From the NCBI GenBank assembly GCA_023015825.1, contig JALKAW010000007.1, positions 148,314 to 212,313 on the forward strand: DNA of 64,000 nt. The letters run 5' to 3'. The first letter of the stretch is position 1. Each line of letters begins with the position of its first letter. The position numbers were made by a program, and so were the translations under genes. Under the pieces are notes generated by a model. The model was not told the DNA's origin, did no database searches, and saw nothing but the letters and a program-made list of their open reading frames with translations. Positions 8,169-17,722 of this stretch are shown here, piece after piece. Source of the DNA: Flavobacteriaceae bacterium S0862. Its GTDB lineage: Bacteria; Bacteroidota; Bacteroidia; Flavobacteriales; Flavobacteriaceae.

Positions 8169-9740
8169 TTATGATATTAATGGTAGTTTAATAATAAAGG
8201 TACTACCCTTTCCTTTTTCGCTTTCTACTGATACGTGACCTTGATGGTCTTCTACTATTCTTTTTACATAAGCAAGACCTAATCCATGGCCTTTAACGTT
8301 ATGTACATCACCTGTGTGCTCTCTGTAAAACTTCTCAAACACCCTTTTTTGAACGGATTTCGACATTCCGTTACCTTGATCTTGTATCTTTATTAAAATG
8401 TTATTTCCAACATTTTCTGTATATATATCTATTTTAGGTTCATCGTTAGAATACTTAACAGCATTATCCAACATATTTACTATAACGTTAGTAAAGTGTG
8501 TTTCATTGGCTAACACATCACAATTTACAGCATCAAAATGTGTTTTTACGTAACCATTTCTACTCTCTACAATTAATTCTATGTGCATTACTGCATCATG
8601 TATTAAGTCGTGTAGCTCAACACGTTCCTTACTAATATTAAGTTCGTTCTTTTCTAGTTTTGATATTCTAAGCACATTTTCAACTTGTGCATGCATACGT
8701 TTGTTTTCATCTTTTATCATTCCAAGGTATCGTTTTACCTTTTCTTCATCATTTATAATTTTTGGATTCCGTATGGCATCTAAAGCTAAATTTATTGTTG
8801 CTATTGGTGTTTTAAACTCATGTGTCATGTTGTTAATAAAATCGGTCTTTATTTGTGATATTTGACGTTGCTTTATTAATTGATACAAGGCACTTGAATA
8901 GGCAATAATTATAATGATTGTAAATACTAATGCAAGTATTGCCATTCCGACTATCGATGATAGAATAAACTTATTTCTATCAGGAAAATTAATATAGAGT
9001 TTATACTCACTTTCATCATTGTTGTCCAAAAAAATTGGAACTCCAATAGTTTTAGATTTTTGTGGTTCAAAGTTAGCAGACTGTACTTTTGTTGCTAAGT
9101 CTTTATGATAAATAGCATATTCAAAATTAATGTCTATACCATCTTCTGTTAACTTTTTACTTAATAATTTTTCAATCGTTTCTTTTGTAACCCGCAAATG
9201 AACAGGTGTGTTTTTAGCTTCCTCTCTATATTGCGCTTCAAAAGTTGCATACTGTAATTTATTTAGCGAAAAAACATTTTTAGTAGTTTCCGACGGCGCT
9301 ATAGTTAGACCGTTATCTAAATCGATATTGTTAAAAACCTGTTTTGTTGCAAGTCCTGTATACATACTGAAACTAGAACTATCTAAACCCATGTCAAAGA
9401 GCGATGGCATCTTAAAATTTTCTTCTACAACACTTGTATTGTAAACAATTATTTGATTTGCATTATCATATTGTTTTCTAACTATAATTCCACTTATAGT
9501 TGTAGAATCTGGCACAATGCCTTGTGCTAACATCTCTTCAAGCTTTTCTACATATAAATCGTATTCAAGCTCAACTACTTTTGTCGATGTATAAGTAAGC
9601 GCTTTCTTTACATTAAATGTAAACTGCTCATCTTCATTTTTAAACGTATTGTTAATAAAATAAGCCTGTACAAAAATAATTCCAACAAGTGACAAACTCA
9701 TTAATATAACTAACAAGACGAATAGCATTTTCTTACCCAT
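8169..9740 (-). CDS. rprX: Membrane sensor histidine kinase (RprX-like)
   Basis: Inner-membrane sensor kinase of 523 residues. TM1 is at about 6-27, a sensory periplasmic region spans about 30-255, and TM2 is at about 257-282. The HisKA domain has MTHEFKTPIA with phospho-acceptor His307. The ATPase domain has the N box VNMLDNAVKYS, the G1 box IQDQGNGMS and the G2 box GHGLGLAY. GTG at 9743, ATG at 9740 and ATG at 9728 are all possible starts; ATG 9740 is chosen because a promoter box ends 4 bases upstream of it. The ligand sensed is unknown. It forms one operon with the response regulator. Confidence 0.9.
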   Translation of the reverse strand: MGKKMLFVLLVILMSLSLVGIIFVQAYFINNTFKNEDEQFTFNVKKALTYTSTKVVELEYDLYVEKLEEMLAQGIVPDSTTISGIIVRKQYDNANQIIVYNTSVVEENFKMPSLFDMGLDSSSFSMYTGLATKQVFNNIDLDNGLTIAPSETTKNVFSLNKLQYATFEAQYREEAKNTPVHLRVTKETIEKLLSKKLTEDGIDINFEYAIYHKDLATKVQSANFEPQKSKTIGVPIFLDNNDESEYKLYINFPDRNKFILSSIVGMAILALVFTIIIIIAYSSALYQLIKQRQISQIKTDFINNMTHEFKTPIATINLALDAIRNPKIINDEEKVKRYLGMIKDENKRMHAQVENVLRISKLEKNELNISKERVELHDLIHDAVMHIELIVESRNGYVKTHFDAVNCDVLANETHFTNVIVNMLDNAVKYSNDEPKIDIYTENVGNNILIKIQDQGNGMSKSVQKRVFEKFYREHTGDVHNVKGHGLGLAYVKRIVEDHQGHVSVESEKGKGSTFIIKLPLIS

Positions 9741-9744
9741 CACT

Positions 9745-9752
9745 CAAAATTA
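9745..9752 (-). promoter_or_regulatory. -7 promoter box TAATTTTG for the two-component operon
   Basis: On the minus strand TAATTTTG matches the Bacteroidota -7 consensus TAnnTTTG exactly. It ends only 4 bases before the ATG at 9740, so transcription would start at or inside the first codons, implying a leaderless mRNA or use of the ATG at 9728. No clear -33 TTTG is seen at the expected distance. Confidence 0.4.
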
Positions 9753-9810
9753 ACATTTTAACATTTAGATAGAATACCATTTAACCTTACATTAACACAA
9801 ATGTTAAAAT

Positions 9811-10407
9811 TTAAAATTCACAAATGGTAGTGAGTATCTTTTTGTGAATATTTTCCACCTCTTTTCGTGTATTTGATAAGGTAACGTTTTTAATAACAAA
9901 TTGAGATAATTCCATCTTTTTTTCGTCACTCCATTGGTTATGCATAATTGCTTTAACTTTTGCCTTGGAAGTACTATCTCTTTTAATAACACGCTGTATT
10001 CTAGTTTCTTTGTCTGCAACAACCAATATAACGGCATCACATTGCAAATAGTTGTTGTTTTCAAATAAAATAGCTGCTTCTTTAATCACATAAGGTGCTG
10101 TTTGTTTTGCTATCCATCGTTTAAAATGCGCAGCTACTTTGGGGTGAACAATAGCATTCATTTTTTCAAGTAAATCCTTATTGCTAAATATTTTTTGAGC
10201 AATAAAAGGTTTGTTTAATTCATTATCTATATAAGCATCATCTCCAAATAATTTTACGAGTTTTCTTTTAATTATTTTGGATTTATTCATTAACTTTTTG
10301 GCTTCAACATCAGCTATATATACAGGAACACCCAACTCAAAAAACATATTTGCTACGGTTGTTTTTCCACTTCCAATCCCTCCAGTTAATCCAATAATTT
10401 TGCTCAT
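9811..10407 (-). CDS. coaE: Dephospho-CoA kinase
   Basis: Last enzyme of coenzyme A synthesis: phosphorylates the 3'-hydroxyl of dephospho-CoA with ATP. The 198-residue P-loop kinase has GGIGSGKTT at residues 9-17, followed by YIADVEAKKLM, the conserved Asp region for substrate binding. VHPKVAAHFKRW and VIKEAAILFE are typical of CoaE. It is the third gene of an operon with a glycosyltransferase and a YbbR-like gene, 8 bases after the latter. The CoA genes coaBC are on the same strand 7 kb away, in a different operon. Confidence 0.95.
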   Translation of the reverse strand: MSKIIGLTGGIGSGKTTVANMFFELGVPVYIADVEAKKLMNKSKIIKRKLVKLFGDDAYIDNELNKPFIAQKIFSNKDLLEKMNAIVHPKVAAHFKRWIAKQTAPYVIKEAAILFENNNYLQCDAVILVVADKETRIQRVIKRDSTSKAKVKAIMHNQWSDEKKMELSQFVIKNVTLSNTRKEVENIHKKILTTICEF

Positions 10408-10415
10408 TACTAATG

Positions 10416-11375
10416 TTACTTAATTATTACAAACTCAATTTGCTTTACATTCAGCTTTGCTGATTTAATTTTTTCAGGCTGTTTTACAATACTCGGAATT
10501 AAATAAGTACTATTATTTTTAATGGTATTAAAATCACATTGAACAATGAAACTATTTGAGGAAATAGATTTAAAGCTACTTAAACTTGTATAAAAAATTA
10601 CTGGAACTGTTTTTGGATAAAAATTAATCTTAACATTTTTAGGAATATTAATAACATTGACTGGCACATCAATAGTTCCTTCTGTAAACTTCTCTACTTG
10701 TCCTTTTACTTTAACTGTGCTTTTAGGTATTTTAATCTCAACTAAATCTTTTGATATGTCTAGCTGAATAATACGATCAATATCTGCATTAACATTCTCT
10801 AAATCAAGTGATTTTGTTTTAACTTCAGCAATAGAATCTGTCATTGATTTTGGGCCAATTATTTTTATGGAATCTGGTTCTAATAAATATGTATTAATAA
10901 CATCATATCCAGCAGAAAATTTAATATTTGATACCAATTTAACAGGCACTATTTTTACAGAGTTAACATCGTAGTTAAAAGTGATAGTATCAGGAGTAAT
11001 ATTTTCCACAGTGATATTGGCAGCAAACTGATTTATTATTTTTGATATCTCATTAGATTCAATCCATTTATAATGGGATTTTGTTCTTTCCAAATCCTTA
11101 AAATCTATATCTATTTCTGGTTGCCTTAAATAATATTTAATATGCCTAAACCCATATGTTGTTAAAGCAATAGTCAATGTATTTGTTGAATCTTTTAAAA
11201 TAACATGTTCTTCTGGTACATTAATGGCATTGATTTTAAATGCAAAACTATGAGTATAGCGCTGAGATAACTTAGAAAGTACAGAAAACAAAAAAGCCAA
11301 TGCTATAAACAGCAAGAAAACATTAAGTCTCTTACTTTTAAAATACGATAGTATGTTTTGTTTAAAAACTTTCAT
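10416..11375 (-). CDS. YbbR-like domain membrane-anchored protein
   Basis: A 319-residue protein with one TM helix at about 17-35 (LNVFLLFIALAFLFSVL) and a large exported part made of repeated beta-rich segments with the YbbR/CdaR look, for example LLEPDSIKIIGPKS and VPVNVINIPKNV. In Firmicutes YbbR proteins regulate a diadenylate cyclase; no such gene is next to this one, and the role in Bacteroidota is unknown. It sits between a glycosyltransferase and coaE, with TAATG overlap upstream and an 8-base gap downstream. Family call is moderate, function unassigned. Confidence 0.72.
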   Translation of the reverse strand: MKVFKQNILSYFKSKRLNVFLLFIALAFLFSVLSKLSQRYTHSFAFKINAINVPEEHVILKDSTNTLTIALTTYGFRHIKYYLRQPEIDIDFKDLERTKSHYKWIESNEISKIINQFAANITVENITPDTITFNYDVNSVKIVPVKLVSNIKFSAGYDVINTYLLEPDSIKIIGPKSMTDSIAEVKTKSLDLENVNADIDRIIQLDISKDLVEIKIPKSTVKVKGQVEKFTEGTIDVPVNVINIPKNVKINFYPKTVPVIFYTSLSSFKSISSNSFIVQCDFNTIKNNSTYLIPSIVKQPEKIKSAKLNVKQIEFVIIK

Positions 11376-12385
11376 TAGATATCTCTAAAAAACAGGTTCG
11401 GAAATAATTCTTCAGCTTTTCTATTGGAAAACTGAAGCTTTATAGTCGACTTTAAAAACCCATAACCATAACCAAAAAACTGAATTAATATTGCTAATAA
11501 CGACAATACTGCGACAACTATGCTTTTGGTCTTAAATAATGCTATTATAAAGCTTAAAGCAAAATATCCAAAAACCAAATACATTAGCCATGTTATTTCT
11601 AAAAATAACGCTACTAAAGATATAACAAACCCTAAGCAAAATAGTGTAGGAAACCAATAGGTTATTTTTTTGGTGTGAGGATGCCATTTGTTTAAAATTG
11701 GTCTTACAGAGCCAAATTTATAGACTTGTTTATAAAATTTAGACCATGATATTCTGCGTTTATGATACACATAAGCTTCAGTAATAAGTTTTGTTTCAAA
11801 ACCTAGCTTCCATAATCTAATAGATAAATCTGGATCTTCTCCAGGGTGTATACGACCAAAACCTCCTATAGCCTCAAACGCTTTTCTAGAGATTCCCATA
11901 TTGAAACTTCTTGGTTGAAACTTGTTGATACTAGATGCCATACCTCTTATACCTCCAGTAGATATAAAAGAGGTCATTGCAAAATTTATTGCCTTTTGAA
12001 TATTACTAAACGAGTCGTGAGCAGCATCAGGACCACCAAAACAATCCACATAATTATTGTTTAAACTATTTAAAACTTTAATTAAATATTGTTTTGGCAA
12101 TACACAATCAGAATCTAAAATGATGAAGTAACTTCCTGTTGCCTTTTTCATTCCATAATTTCTAGAGTCTCCAGGACCAGAATTTTCTTTAAAATAATAT
12201 GAAATGTTTAATTGCGATTTATATTCTTTCACAACTAACTCAGAACTAATTTCAGAGCCATCCTCAACAATAACTATTTCAAAATCCTTAGCTCCATCTA
12301 AAGCAGCAAAGCTTTGCAAAAGCTCTTTCGCTTCTTCAGGTCTATTAAAAATTGGAATTATAAATGATAGGTCGTTTGCAGTCAT
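11375..12385 (-). CDS. Family 2 glycosyltransferase with C-terminal membrane helices
   Basis: GT-A fold glycosyltransferase of 336 residues. The N-terminal domain begins SFIIPIFNRPEEA, has the nucleotide-binding VEDGS at about 40-44 and the metal-binding DSD at 91-93 in FIILDSDCVLP. An acidic segment FGRIHPGEDPDLSIRLW contains the ED motif expected of the catalytic base. Two to three TM helices at about 240-310 tie it to the membrane. It probably adds a sugar to a lipid-linked or surface glycan; donor and acceptor are not predictable. It leads an operon with the YbbR-like gene and coaE; its stop overlaps the next ATG (TAATG). Confidence 0.88.
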   Translation of the reverse strand: MTANDLSFIIPIFNRPEEAKELLQSFAALDGAKDFEIVIVEDGSEISSELVVKEYKSQLNISYYFKENSGPGDSRNYGMKKATGSYFIILDSDCVLPKQYLIKVLNSLNNNYVDCFGGPDAAHDSFSNIQKAINFAMTSFISTGGIRGMASSINKFQPRSFNMGISRKAFEAIGGFGRIHPGEDPDLSIRLWKLGFETKLITEAYVYHKRRISWSKFYKQVYKFGSVRPILNKWHPHTKKITYWFPTLFCLGFVISLVALFLEITWLMYLVFGYFALSFIIALFKTKSIVVAVLSLLAILIQFFGYGYGFLKSTIKLQFSNRKAEELFPNLFFRDI

Positions 12386-12392
12386 ACAGATA

Positions 12393-12400
12393 CAAAGGTA
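12393..12400 (-). promoter_or_regulatory. -7 promoter box TACCTTTG for the glycosyltransferase operon
   Basis: TACCTTTG on the minus strand fits TAnnTTTG. It ends 7 bases before the ATG at 12385, so the predicted transcript begins at about the start codon. The -33 region is not obvious. Confidence 0.5.
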
Positions 12401-12438
12401 ACGAAAGCGCAGATATTAAATTGCTAAAAATTACTCAT

Positions 12439-12466
12439 AAAAAAAGCCTCGAAAAACGAGGCTTTT
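12439..12466 (-). terminator. Intrinsic terminator of the T9SS cargo gene
   Basis: AAAAGCCTCG and CGAGGCTTTT form a perfect stem around an AAAAA loop. Read on the minus strand the stem is followed by seven Ts, and it lies 21 bases after the stop of the T9SS cargo gene at 12487. Confidence 0.92.
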
Positions 12467-12486
12467 AAATATATATAAATAAGATA

Positions 12487-14007
12487 TTATCTTTTTATTA
12501 TTTGCTTAGTTTCAGTTACACCGTCAATAGTAACTTTTACAAAGTAAGAACCAGTTTGTAAAGCAGACATATCTACTTCACTTGAGTTTTTATTAGGTGC
12601 TTGACGTAAAACCTCTTGACCTAACATATTATAAATAGATACATTTTCGATATTATCTTGAGCTCTTAAATTAAGCTTGTCTTGTACTGGGTTTGGATAT
12701 AATCTAAACTCAACCGTTTTATCTTCAACGTCATTATTAGATAATGTTTCCGAAGACCAAATCTTAATTGTAAAATTACCATCAGCAGGAGCAGCAGCAT
12801 CCCATTGATACACTCTTACAAAGTAAGTATCGCCAGCAGTAAGTCCTGTTACAGAAATCTCTTCTACACCAGCTAGTGCTAAATCCGCACAACTATCATA
12901 AGTTAGAGTCCCGCAAGTATCATCTGTGGTTGAAAACAACTCTATAACTCCATCAAAAGGTGTATCAATTGTTATATTAACACCATCAGTTCTTGCAACA
13001 AAAGCAAACCAAACATCATCATTAGGATTACCGCCAGAACAATTAGCAGCTATTCCAGAATCCGTAGCACCTGCAATACTTCCATTAATTACTGTTGCAG
13101 AAGCTGCATCTACAGTTTCTATATCTTGAACAACAAGTTTAGCGTTTGTACACTCATCATTATCATCAGCCGTTGCAAAAGCAAAAGGACCTATCCAAGT
13201 ACTTTTATCACCTCCACCACAATCTGCTCTTACATAAGCTTCGTATGAATTACCTGTTGTTAATCCCATAAAAGTGTGAGGGTTACTAGATGTAGAACTA
13301 ACTGTACCAGTTCCTTGAGTTTCACCTCCAGTAATATCTACTAACTCAACATCCCAAAGTGTTTCAGTTCCACTAGGACCAGAAGTCCAAGAAAAAATAG
13401 CACTCGATGTTGTTACACCAGAAATACTTCCTTCAGAGGGTTCTACACAAGTCGGTAATTCTCTTACTAATATATCGTCTAAATACCATCTTGAATTATC
13501 TTCACCTACATAGTTAAATGCAATATATACTTCATTATCTCCATTAGCTGCAGAAAGATCAAAATTTCCTTGAATTTTCCAAGTATCTTCTGCTGCATCA
13601 GCTTCAGCACCAGTAATATTATCTATTTGTGTCCATGTTGCTGTTCCAAAGTTTGTACCATCATAATCTGTTGAATAATATACTGTTTTGGTTGCATTAA
13701 AATCTGGAAATCTAACGTACATATAATATGTTAATACTGGATTAACAGCTGACGTTAAATCCATTGCTTCTGAAATTAACCATCTATCATTGGTTCCAGA
13801 AAAATCGTCAAAAAATGCAGATTTTGTTCCAGAATGAGCTGTAAATATGCTAGAAACCCAATTATTTCCTGCAGTATCTGTAGCTCCAGCTTGATCAACC
13901 CAGCCAGTTGGTGGGAATGTAACTCCCTCAAAACCTTCGTTTAGGTATTCTTGTCCGTAAAATAAAGATGACCACATAAGTAAGGTCAGTAATGTAATTT
14001 TTTTCAT
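12487..14007 (-). CDS. Secreted T9SS cargo protein with choice-of-anchor J and Fn3-like domains
   Basis: A 506-residue secreted protein. Signal peptide at 1-18 (ends FYGQ). Residues of about 20-185 fit the choice-of-anchor J (MAM-like) domain, opening with NEGFEGVTFPPTGW and ending RWYLDDILVRE. A fibronectin-III-like domain follows at about 190-280, then a beta domain with Cys pairs at about 285-410. The last 75 residues are a type A T9SS sorting domain: YPNPVQDKLNL, YNMLGQEV, LQTGSYFVKV, ending KQIIKR. It is expected on the cell surface or outside the cell. No catalytic site is seen, so adhesion or matrix roles are possible. Monocistronic, with its own terminator. Confidence 0.88.
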   Translation of the reverse strand: MKKITLLTLLMWSSLFYGQEYLNEGFEGVTFPPTGWVDQAGATDTAGNNWVSSIFTAHSGTKSAFFDDFSGTNDRWLISEAMDLTSAVNPVLTYYMYVRFPDFNATKTVYYSTDYDGTNFGTATWTQIDNITGAEADAAEDTWKIQGNFDLSAANGDNEVYIAFNYVGEDNSRWYLDDILVRELPTCVEPSEGSISGVTTSSAIFSWTSGPSGTETLWDVELVDITGGETQGTGTVSSTSSNPHTFMGLTTGNSYEAYVRADCGGGDKSTWIGPFAFATADDNDECTNAKLVVQDIETVDAASATVINGSIAGATDSGIAANCSGGNPNDDVWFAFVARTDGVNITIDTPFDGVIELFSTTDDTCGTLTYDSCADLALAGVEEISVTGLTAGDTYFVRVYQWDAAAPADGNFTIKIWSSETLSNNDVEDKTVEFRLYPNPVQDKLNLRAQDNIENVSIYNMLGQEVLRQAPNKNSSEVDMSALQTGSYFVKVTIDGVTETKQIIKR

Positions 14008-14187
14008 GCTATTACAATTTTGTTAAGTTTATATTTATTTGATTAAGGTAAAATCAAGTGCATATTACTACAAAAAAGGGAAGTTGTAAACTATTATTCG
14101 TTAAACGATAAAAAATTCACGTTAAACCGATTAGCAACGCTCTATATTTCGATAAAAAGATTTGAATAAGACAGGTAGTAATAAATC

Positions 14188-14215
14188 AAAAAAGACCCTG
14201 GTTTTCAAGGTCTTT
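14188..14215 (-). terminator. Intrinsic terminator of fabI
   Basis: On the minus strand AAAGACC pairs with GGTCTTT around an 11-base loop, followed by a run of Ts. It lies 22 bases after the fabI stop. The rest of 14008-14187 is the leader and promoter region of the T9SS cargo gene; CGTTAAAC occurs twice there (14099-14106 and 14120-14127), and nothing else stands out. Confidence 0.85.
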
Positions 14216-14237
14216 AATAAAATATTTTGAATAAATT

Positions 14238-15056
14238 TTACTCTTCTCCCATAAACGTATCCATTACAGCATCGCTTACTCCCATATTACTGAATCCTCC
14301 ATCATTAAATAAGTTTTGCAAAGTTACACGTTTTGTTAAATCACTAAATAAGGTTACTGTGTAATTAGCGCAATCTAAAGCAGTAGCATTACCAAGAGGT
14401 GACATTTTATCCGCATAAGCTATAAACCCATCAAATCCCTTAACTCCTTTACCAGCAGTGGTAGGCGTAGGTGATTGAGAAATAGTGTTTACACGTACTT
14501 TTTTATCCTTTCCAAAAAAGTATCCAAAGCTTCTTGCAATACTTTCTAAATAGGCCTTATTATCTGCCATATCATTATAATCTGGAAATACACGTTGTGC
14601 TGCCATATAAGTTAAGGCTACAATACTTCCCCATTCGTTCATAGCATCATTTTTATATAATGTTTGCATGACTTTATGAAAAGACATTGCGGAAACATCA
14701 GTTCCTTTTTGAGTCCAATCGTAATTTTGGTCTGTGTAAGCTCTTCCTTTTCTAACATTGACTGACATACCAATAGAATGTAATACAAAGTCTAATTTAC
14801 CTCCTAAAACTTCCATAGATTTTTCAACCAAGTTTTGTAAATCTTCAAGTGAGGTTGCATCTGCAGGAATAATTTCAGAGCCTGTTTTTTCTGCTAAATC
14901 GTTAATTTGTCCCATTCGCATTGCGATTGGCGCGTTAGTTAGTACAAATGTTCCGCCTTCTTCATGAACTCTTTCGGCTGTTTTCCAAGCAATAGAATTA
15001 GGGTCTAATGCTCCAAATATAATTCCTCGTTTTCCTTTTAATAAATTGTATGACAT
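14238..15056 (-). CDS. fabI: Enoyl-[acyl-carrier-protein] reductase (NADH)
   Basis: Reduces enoyl-ACP in the last step of each fatty acid elongation cycle. The 272-residue short-chain dehydrogenase has FabI-type features: the modified glycine motif GALDPNSIAW at 15-24, and the active-site pair Tyr150 and Tyr160 with Lys167 (YNDMADNK), the same spacing as E. coli Tyr146, Tyr156 and Lys163. The substrate-binding loop follows at SQSPTPTTAGKG. It is the target family of triclosan. It is transcribed from its own promoter 29 bases upstream, behind recN, and ends in its own terminator. Confidence 0.95.
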   Translation of the reverse strand: MSYNLLKGKRGIIFGALDPNSIAWKTAERVHEEGGTFVLTNAPIAMRMGQINDLAEKTGSEIIPADATSLEDLQNLVEKSMEVLGGKLDFVLHSIGMSVNVRKGRAYTDQNYDWTQKGTDVSAMSFHKVMQTLYKNDAMNEWGSIVALTYMAAQRVFPDYNDMADNKAYLESIARSFGYFFGKDKKVRVNTISQSPTPTTAGKGVKGFDGFIAYADKMSPLGNATALDCANYTVTLFSDLTKRVTLQNLFNDGGFSNMGVSDAVMDTFMGEE

Positions 15057-15084
15057 CTTGTAATGTTTAGTTAGTTTGAGTTAA

Positions 15085-15092
15085 CAAAGATA
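15085..15092 (-). promoter_or_regulatory. -7 promoter box TATCTTTG for fabI
   Basis: TATCTTTG on the minus strand fits TAnnTTTG, in the 39-base gap between recN and fabI. It ends 28 bases before the fabI ATG, leaving a leader of roughly 20 bases. It indicates fabI is not only read through from recN. Confidence 0.55.
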
Positions 15093-15095
15093 CTA

Positions 15096-16748
15096 TTAAT
15101 TCAATAATTGTTTAGCATGTGCAATCGCAGATGTTGACATTTCCTTTCCACCTAACATTTGAGCAATTTCAACAATACGCTCATCTATATTTAATTTTAC
15201 CATTTGTGTAGTGGTTTTATTATCTACATCTTCTTTAAAAACCTTAAAATGCGTATCGCCTTTTGCAGCAATTTGTGGTAAATGTGTAATAGTAAACACC
15301 TGCATAGATTTACTCATTTGCTGCATAATTGCAGCCATTTTATTCGAGATTTCTCCAGAAACTCCTGTATCAATTTCATCGAACATAATGGACGGTAACT
15401 GAATATATTTTGCCAAAATTGATTTTACAGCCAGCATAATTCTTGATAATTCGCCACCAGAAGCTGCTTTCTTTAAAGGTCTAAATTCACCTCCTTTATT
15501 TGCTGTGAATAAGAGACTTAGCTTGTCTTTTCCATTACTGTAAAAATCATCCTCTTTTAAAACAGAAATATTAAATTTGGCATTTTCCATTCCAAGATCC
15601 TTGAGTATAGTCTCTAACTGTTTAGACAATTCTGGAATAGCTTTGTTCCTTTTTTTATGTAAATCCTCAGCTAGTTTATTAAGTGATTGTTCTAATGTCT
15701 TTAAATTGTTTTCCTTTTCTGAAATTAGACTGTCAATAGTTTCAGTTGCAAAAACTTTATTAGATAATTCCGTTTTTATTGCAATTAATTCATCAATATC
15801 AGATGCCGAATGTTTCAATAATAAGCTGTGAATTTTTTGAAGTTTTACATTAACTTCTTCTAGCCTATTTGGGTTGGCTTCTAAATTTCCTTGAGCATTT
15901 TCAATCCCCCCAAATACGTCGTCTAATTCTATCAACGTACTGTTTACTCTATCAAACAATTCCGAATACGTTTTGGACAATTTAGACAGTTTTTGTAAGC
16001 TATTTTTTAGCAATGTTAAACTGTTAAGCACTCCTATTTGCTCTTCACTAAGTAATTGATTTGATAATAGTAATTCTTCCTTTATCTCTTCAACATTATT
16101 TAACGTTTCATACTCATTTTCTAATTCTTGAAGTTCTCCTGATATTAATTGTGCTTCTTCTAATTCATTAAACAAAAATAAGTTATAGTCGTACTCTTTA
16201 AGTGCTTCAGCCTTTTGAAGCTTTAATGATTGTAATTCGTTTTTTATAGCATTAAAAGATTTTAGTTCCGCACTATAGTCTTCCAATAATTCAGTATTAT
16301 TAGCTAAAGCATCAATAATTTGAAATTGAAAGTCATCATTCGTTAATTCTAGGGTTTGATGCTGTGAGTGGATATCTATTAAAAAAGCTCCTAATTGTGC
16401 TAATACATTTAAATTGACTGGTGTATCATTAATAAAAGCTCTTGATTTACCAGAAGGTAAAATTTCTCGTCTTATAATTGTTTCAGATTCATAATCTAAA
16501 TCTTCCTCATTAAAAAATTTCTTTAAGTTGTAATTAGCTATATCAAATGTAGCTTCAACTACGCATTTTTTTGAAGCATCTTTTACGCTACTAATATCTG
16601 CACGTTTTCCTAAAATTAAGGATAAGCCGCCTAAAAGAATTGATTTTCCAGCACCAGTTTCACCAGTAATAATGCTTAAACCATTGTTGAAAGATATTTG
16701 TAAATCTTCAATTAAAGCGTAATTTTTTATAGATAAGGCTGTTAGCAA
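15096..16748 (-). CDS. recN: DNA repair protein RecN
   Basis: SMC-like ATPase for double-strand break repair. The 550-residue protein has the N-terminal half ATPase with Walker A GETGAGKS at 29-36 and the family opening LTALSIKNYALIEDL. A long coiled coil runs from about 150 to 380. The C-terminal half has the ABC signature ASGGELSRIMLA, Walker B IMFDEIDTGVSGE and the ITHLPQIAAKGDTH segment. The start codon is TTG at 16748: it gives exactly the family N-terminus and no ATG is near. It follows porD after 86 bases, probably as the last gene of the bamD operon. Confidence 0.94.
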   Translation of the reverse strand: MLTALSIKNYALIEDLQISFNNGLSIITGETGAGKSILLGGLSLILGKRADISSVKDASKKCVVEATFDIANYNLKKFFNEEDLDYESETIIRREILPSGKSRAFINDTPVNLNVLAQLGAFLIDIHSQHQTLELTNDDFQFQIIDALANNTELLEDYSAELKSFNAIKNELQSLKLQKAEALKEYDYNLFLFNELEEAQLISGELQELENEYETLNNVEEIKEELLLSNQLLSEEQIGVLNSLTLLKNSLQKLSKLSKTYSELFDRVNSTLIELDDVFGGIENAQGNLEANPNRLEEVNVKLQKIHSLLLKHSASDIDELIAIKTELSNKVFATETIDSLISEKENNLKTLEQSLNKLAEDLHKKRNKAIPELSKQLETILKDLGMENAKFNISVLKEDDFYSNGKDKLSLLFTANKGGEFRPLKKAASGGELSRIMLAVKSILAKYIQLPSIMFDEIDTGVSGEISNKMAAIMQQMSKSMQVFTITHLPQIAAKGDTHFKVFKEDVDNKTTTQMVKLNIDERIVEIAQMLGGKEMSTSAIAHAKQLLN

Positions 16749-16834
16749 AAATAGTTACTTTAAGGATTAAAAACGTTTCATTACCTCATTCAAGAAATGA
16801 TATACAAATTTAAATATAAAATGGTAATGTGAGC

Positions 16835-17722
16835 TTAGTAATTAATGTTTCTCCATTTATTGGAGTGGTTAGGAGCCATTTTTGTTAAAGAAGCTACCAA
16901 ATCTGTTATACTTATACTTGGTCCATCAGTGAAAATATCTTCAATCTCTTCGGCTTTGGCATCAAAAAATACGCGCATAATAAATGAGCTTGGTCTTCTT
17001 CTATTTATTGCTTCTAGCCCAGAAAGAGCGTCAGAAATTTTTTGTTTTGCATTTTTTTGGTTTAAATGCATCGTATCTAAACCTCCAATATGATAGTTAT
17101 ATAATGTACTTCTAAACTCTTTATATGTTGGCGACAACAAATTGTCTATTAACACAAACTTCGATTGCAAACCGTCTTCTGGCTTCCAACCCTTAAAATT
17201 ACTTTGTTGTGAATAACTTAAAATTGTTCTTGCTTGTTGGTAATATTCATCTCCTCCATTTAATGCAAAAGAGTCTGCATCCATACCTAAAATTACATAA
17301 ATATGAAATGCTAAAACAGATACTAAATTTGATTGAAATTGATTAGGATTATAGATGATGTTTTGAAACTCTTGATATCTAAACGAAAAATCTTTGTCAT
17401 TAAAATTATAAATTGGTGTACTATACGATGAGTTAAAAATAGGTCTTGACGATCTTATTTGAATTGAGCCTTGGAAAACATCACTATTGTAACTAGTTAT
17501 ATTTATGACCATACTACAGTTAATTTGCTCATTTTGAGAAAAATTCTTGTTTGTCCACTTTGTATTATTTACAAACTCTTTTAACTGATTTTCTAAAGTT
17601 TTAAATAGCTGAACATTTTCGTTACCAGTTTGTTGTGCATTAACAATAATATCGCAATTTAACTCTTGGGATGTTGCAACAAACGAACAAAAAACTGAGG
17701 CTATAAGTAGTAGTTTACGCAT
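16835..17722 (-). CDS. porD: DUF4835 family protein, type IX secretion protein PorD
   Basis: Exported 295-residue protein with a signal peptide at 1-18 (ends ATSQ). The sequence, starting QELNCDIIVNAQQTG and including FRYQEFQNIIYNPNQF and LAFHIYVILGMDADSF, matches the DUF4835 family, called PorD in T9SS annotation. The family is restricted to Bacteroidota and is thought to act with the T9SS outer-membrane machinery. The gene order coaBC-porD-recN is typical of flavobacteria. It overlaps coaBC by 8 bases. The molecular role cannot be read from sequence, and the Por name comes from memory of family naming. Confidence 0.83.
   Translation of the reverse strand: MRKLLLIASVFCSFVATSQELNCDIIVNAQQTGNENVQLFKTLENQLKEFVNNTKWTNKNFSQNEQINCSMVINITSYNSDVFQGSIQIRSSRPIFNSSYSTPIYNFNDKDFSFRYQEFQNIIYNPNQFQSNLVSVLAFHIYVILGMDADSFALNGGDEYYQQARTILSYSQQSNFKGWKPEDGLQSKFVLIDNLLSPTYKEFRSTLYNYHIGGLDTMHLNQKNAKQKISDALSGLEAINRRRPSSFIMRVFFDAKAEEIEDIFTDGPSISITDLVASLTKMAPNHSNKWRNINY

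Noticed and set aside
9804..10064. 86-codon minus-strand open frame inside coaE
   Set aside because: Same strand but a different frame of an intact coaE; no domain or signal seen.
14008..14187. Possible small gene or RNA before the T9SS cargo gene
   Set aside because: Only two short CGTTAAAC repeats and an AT-rich leader are seen; no terminator or open frame supports it.
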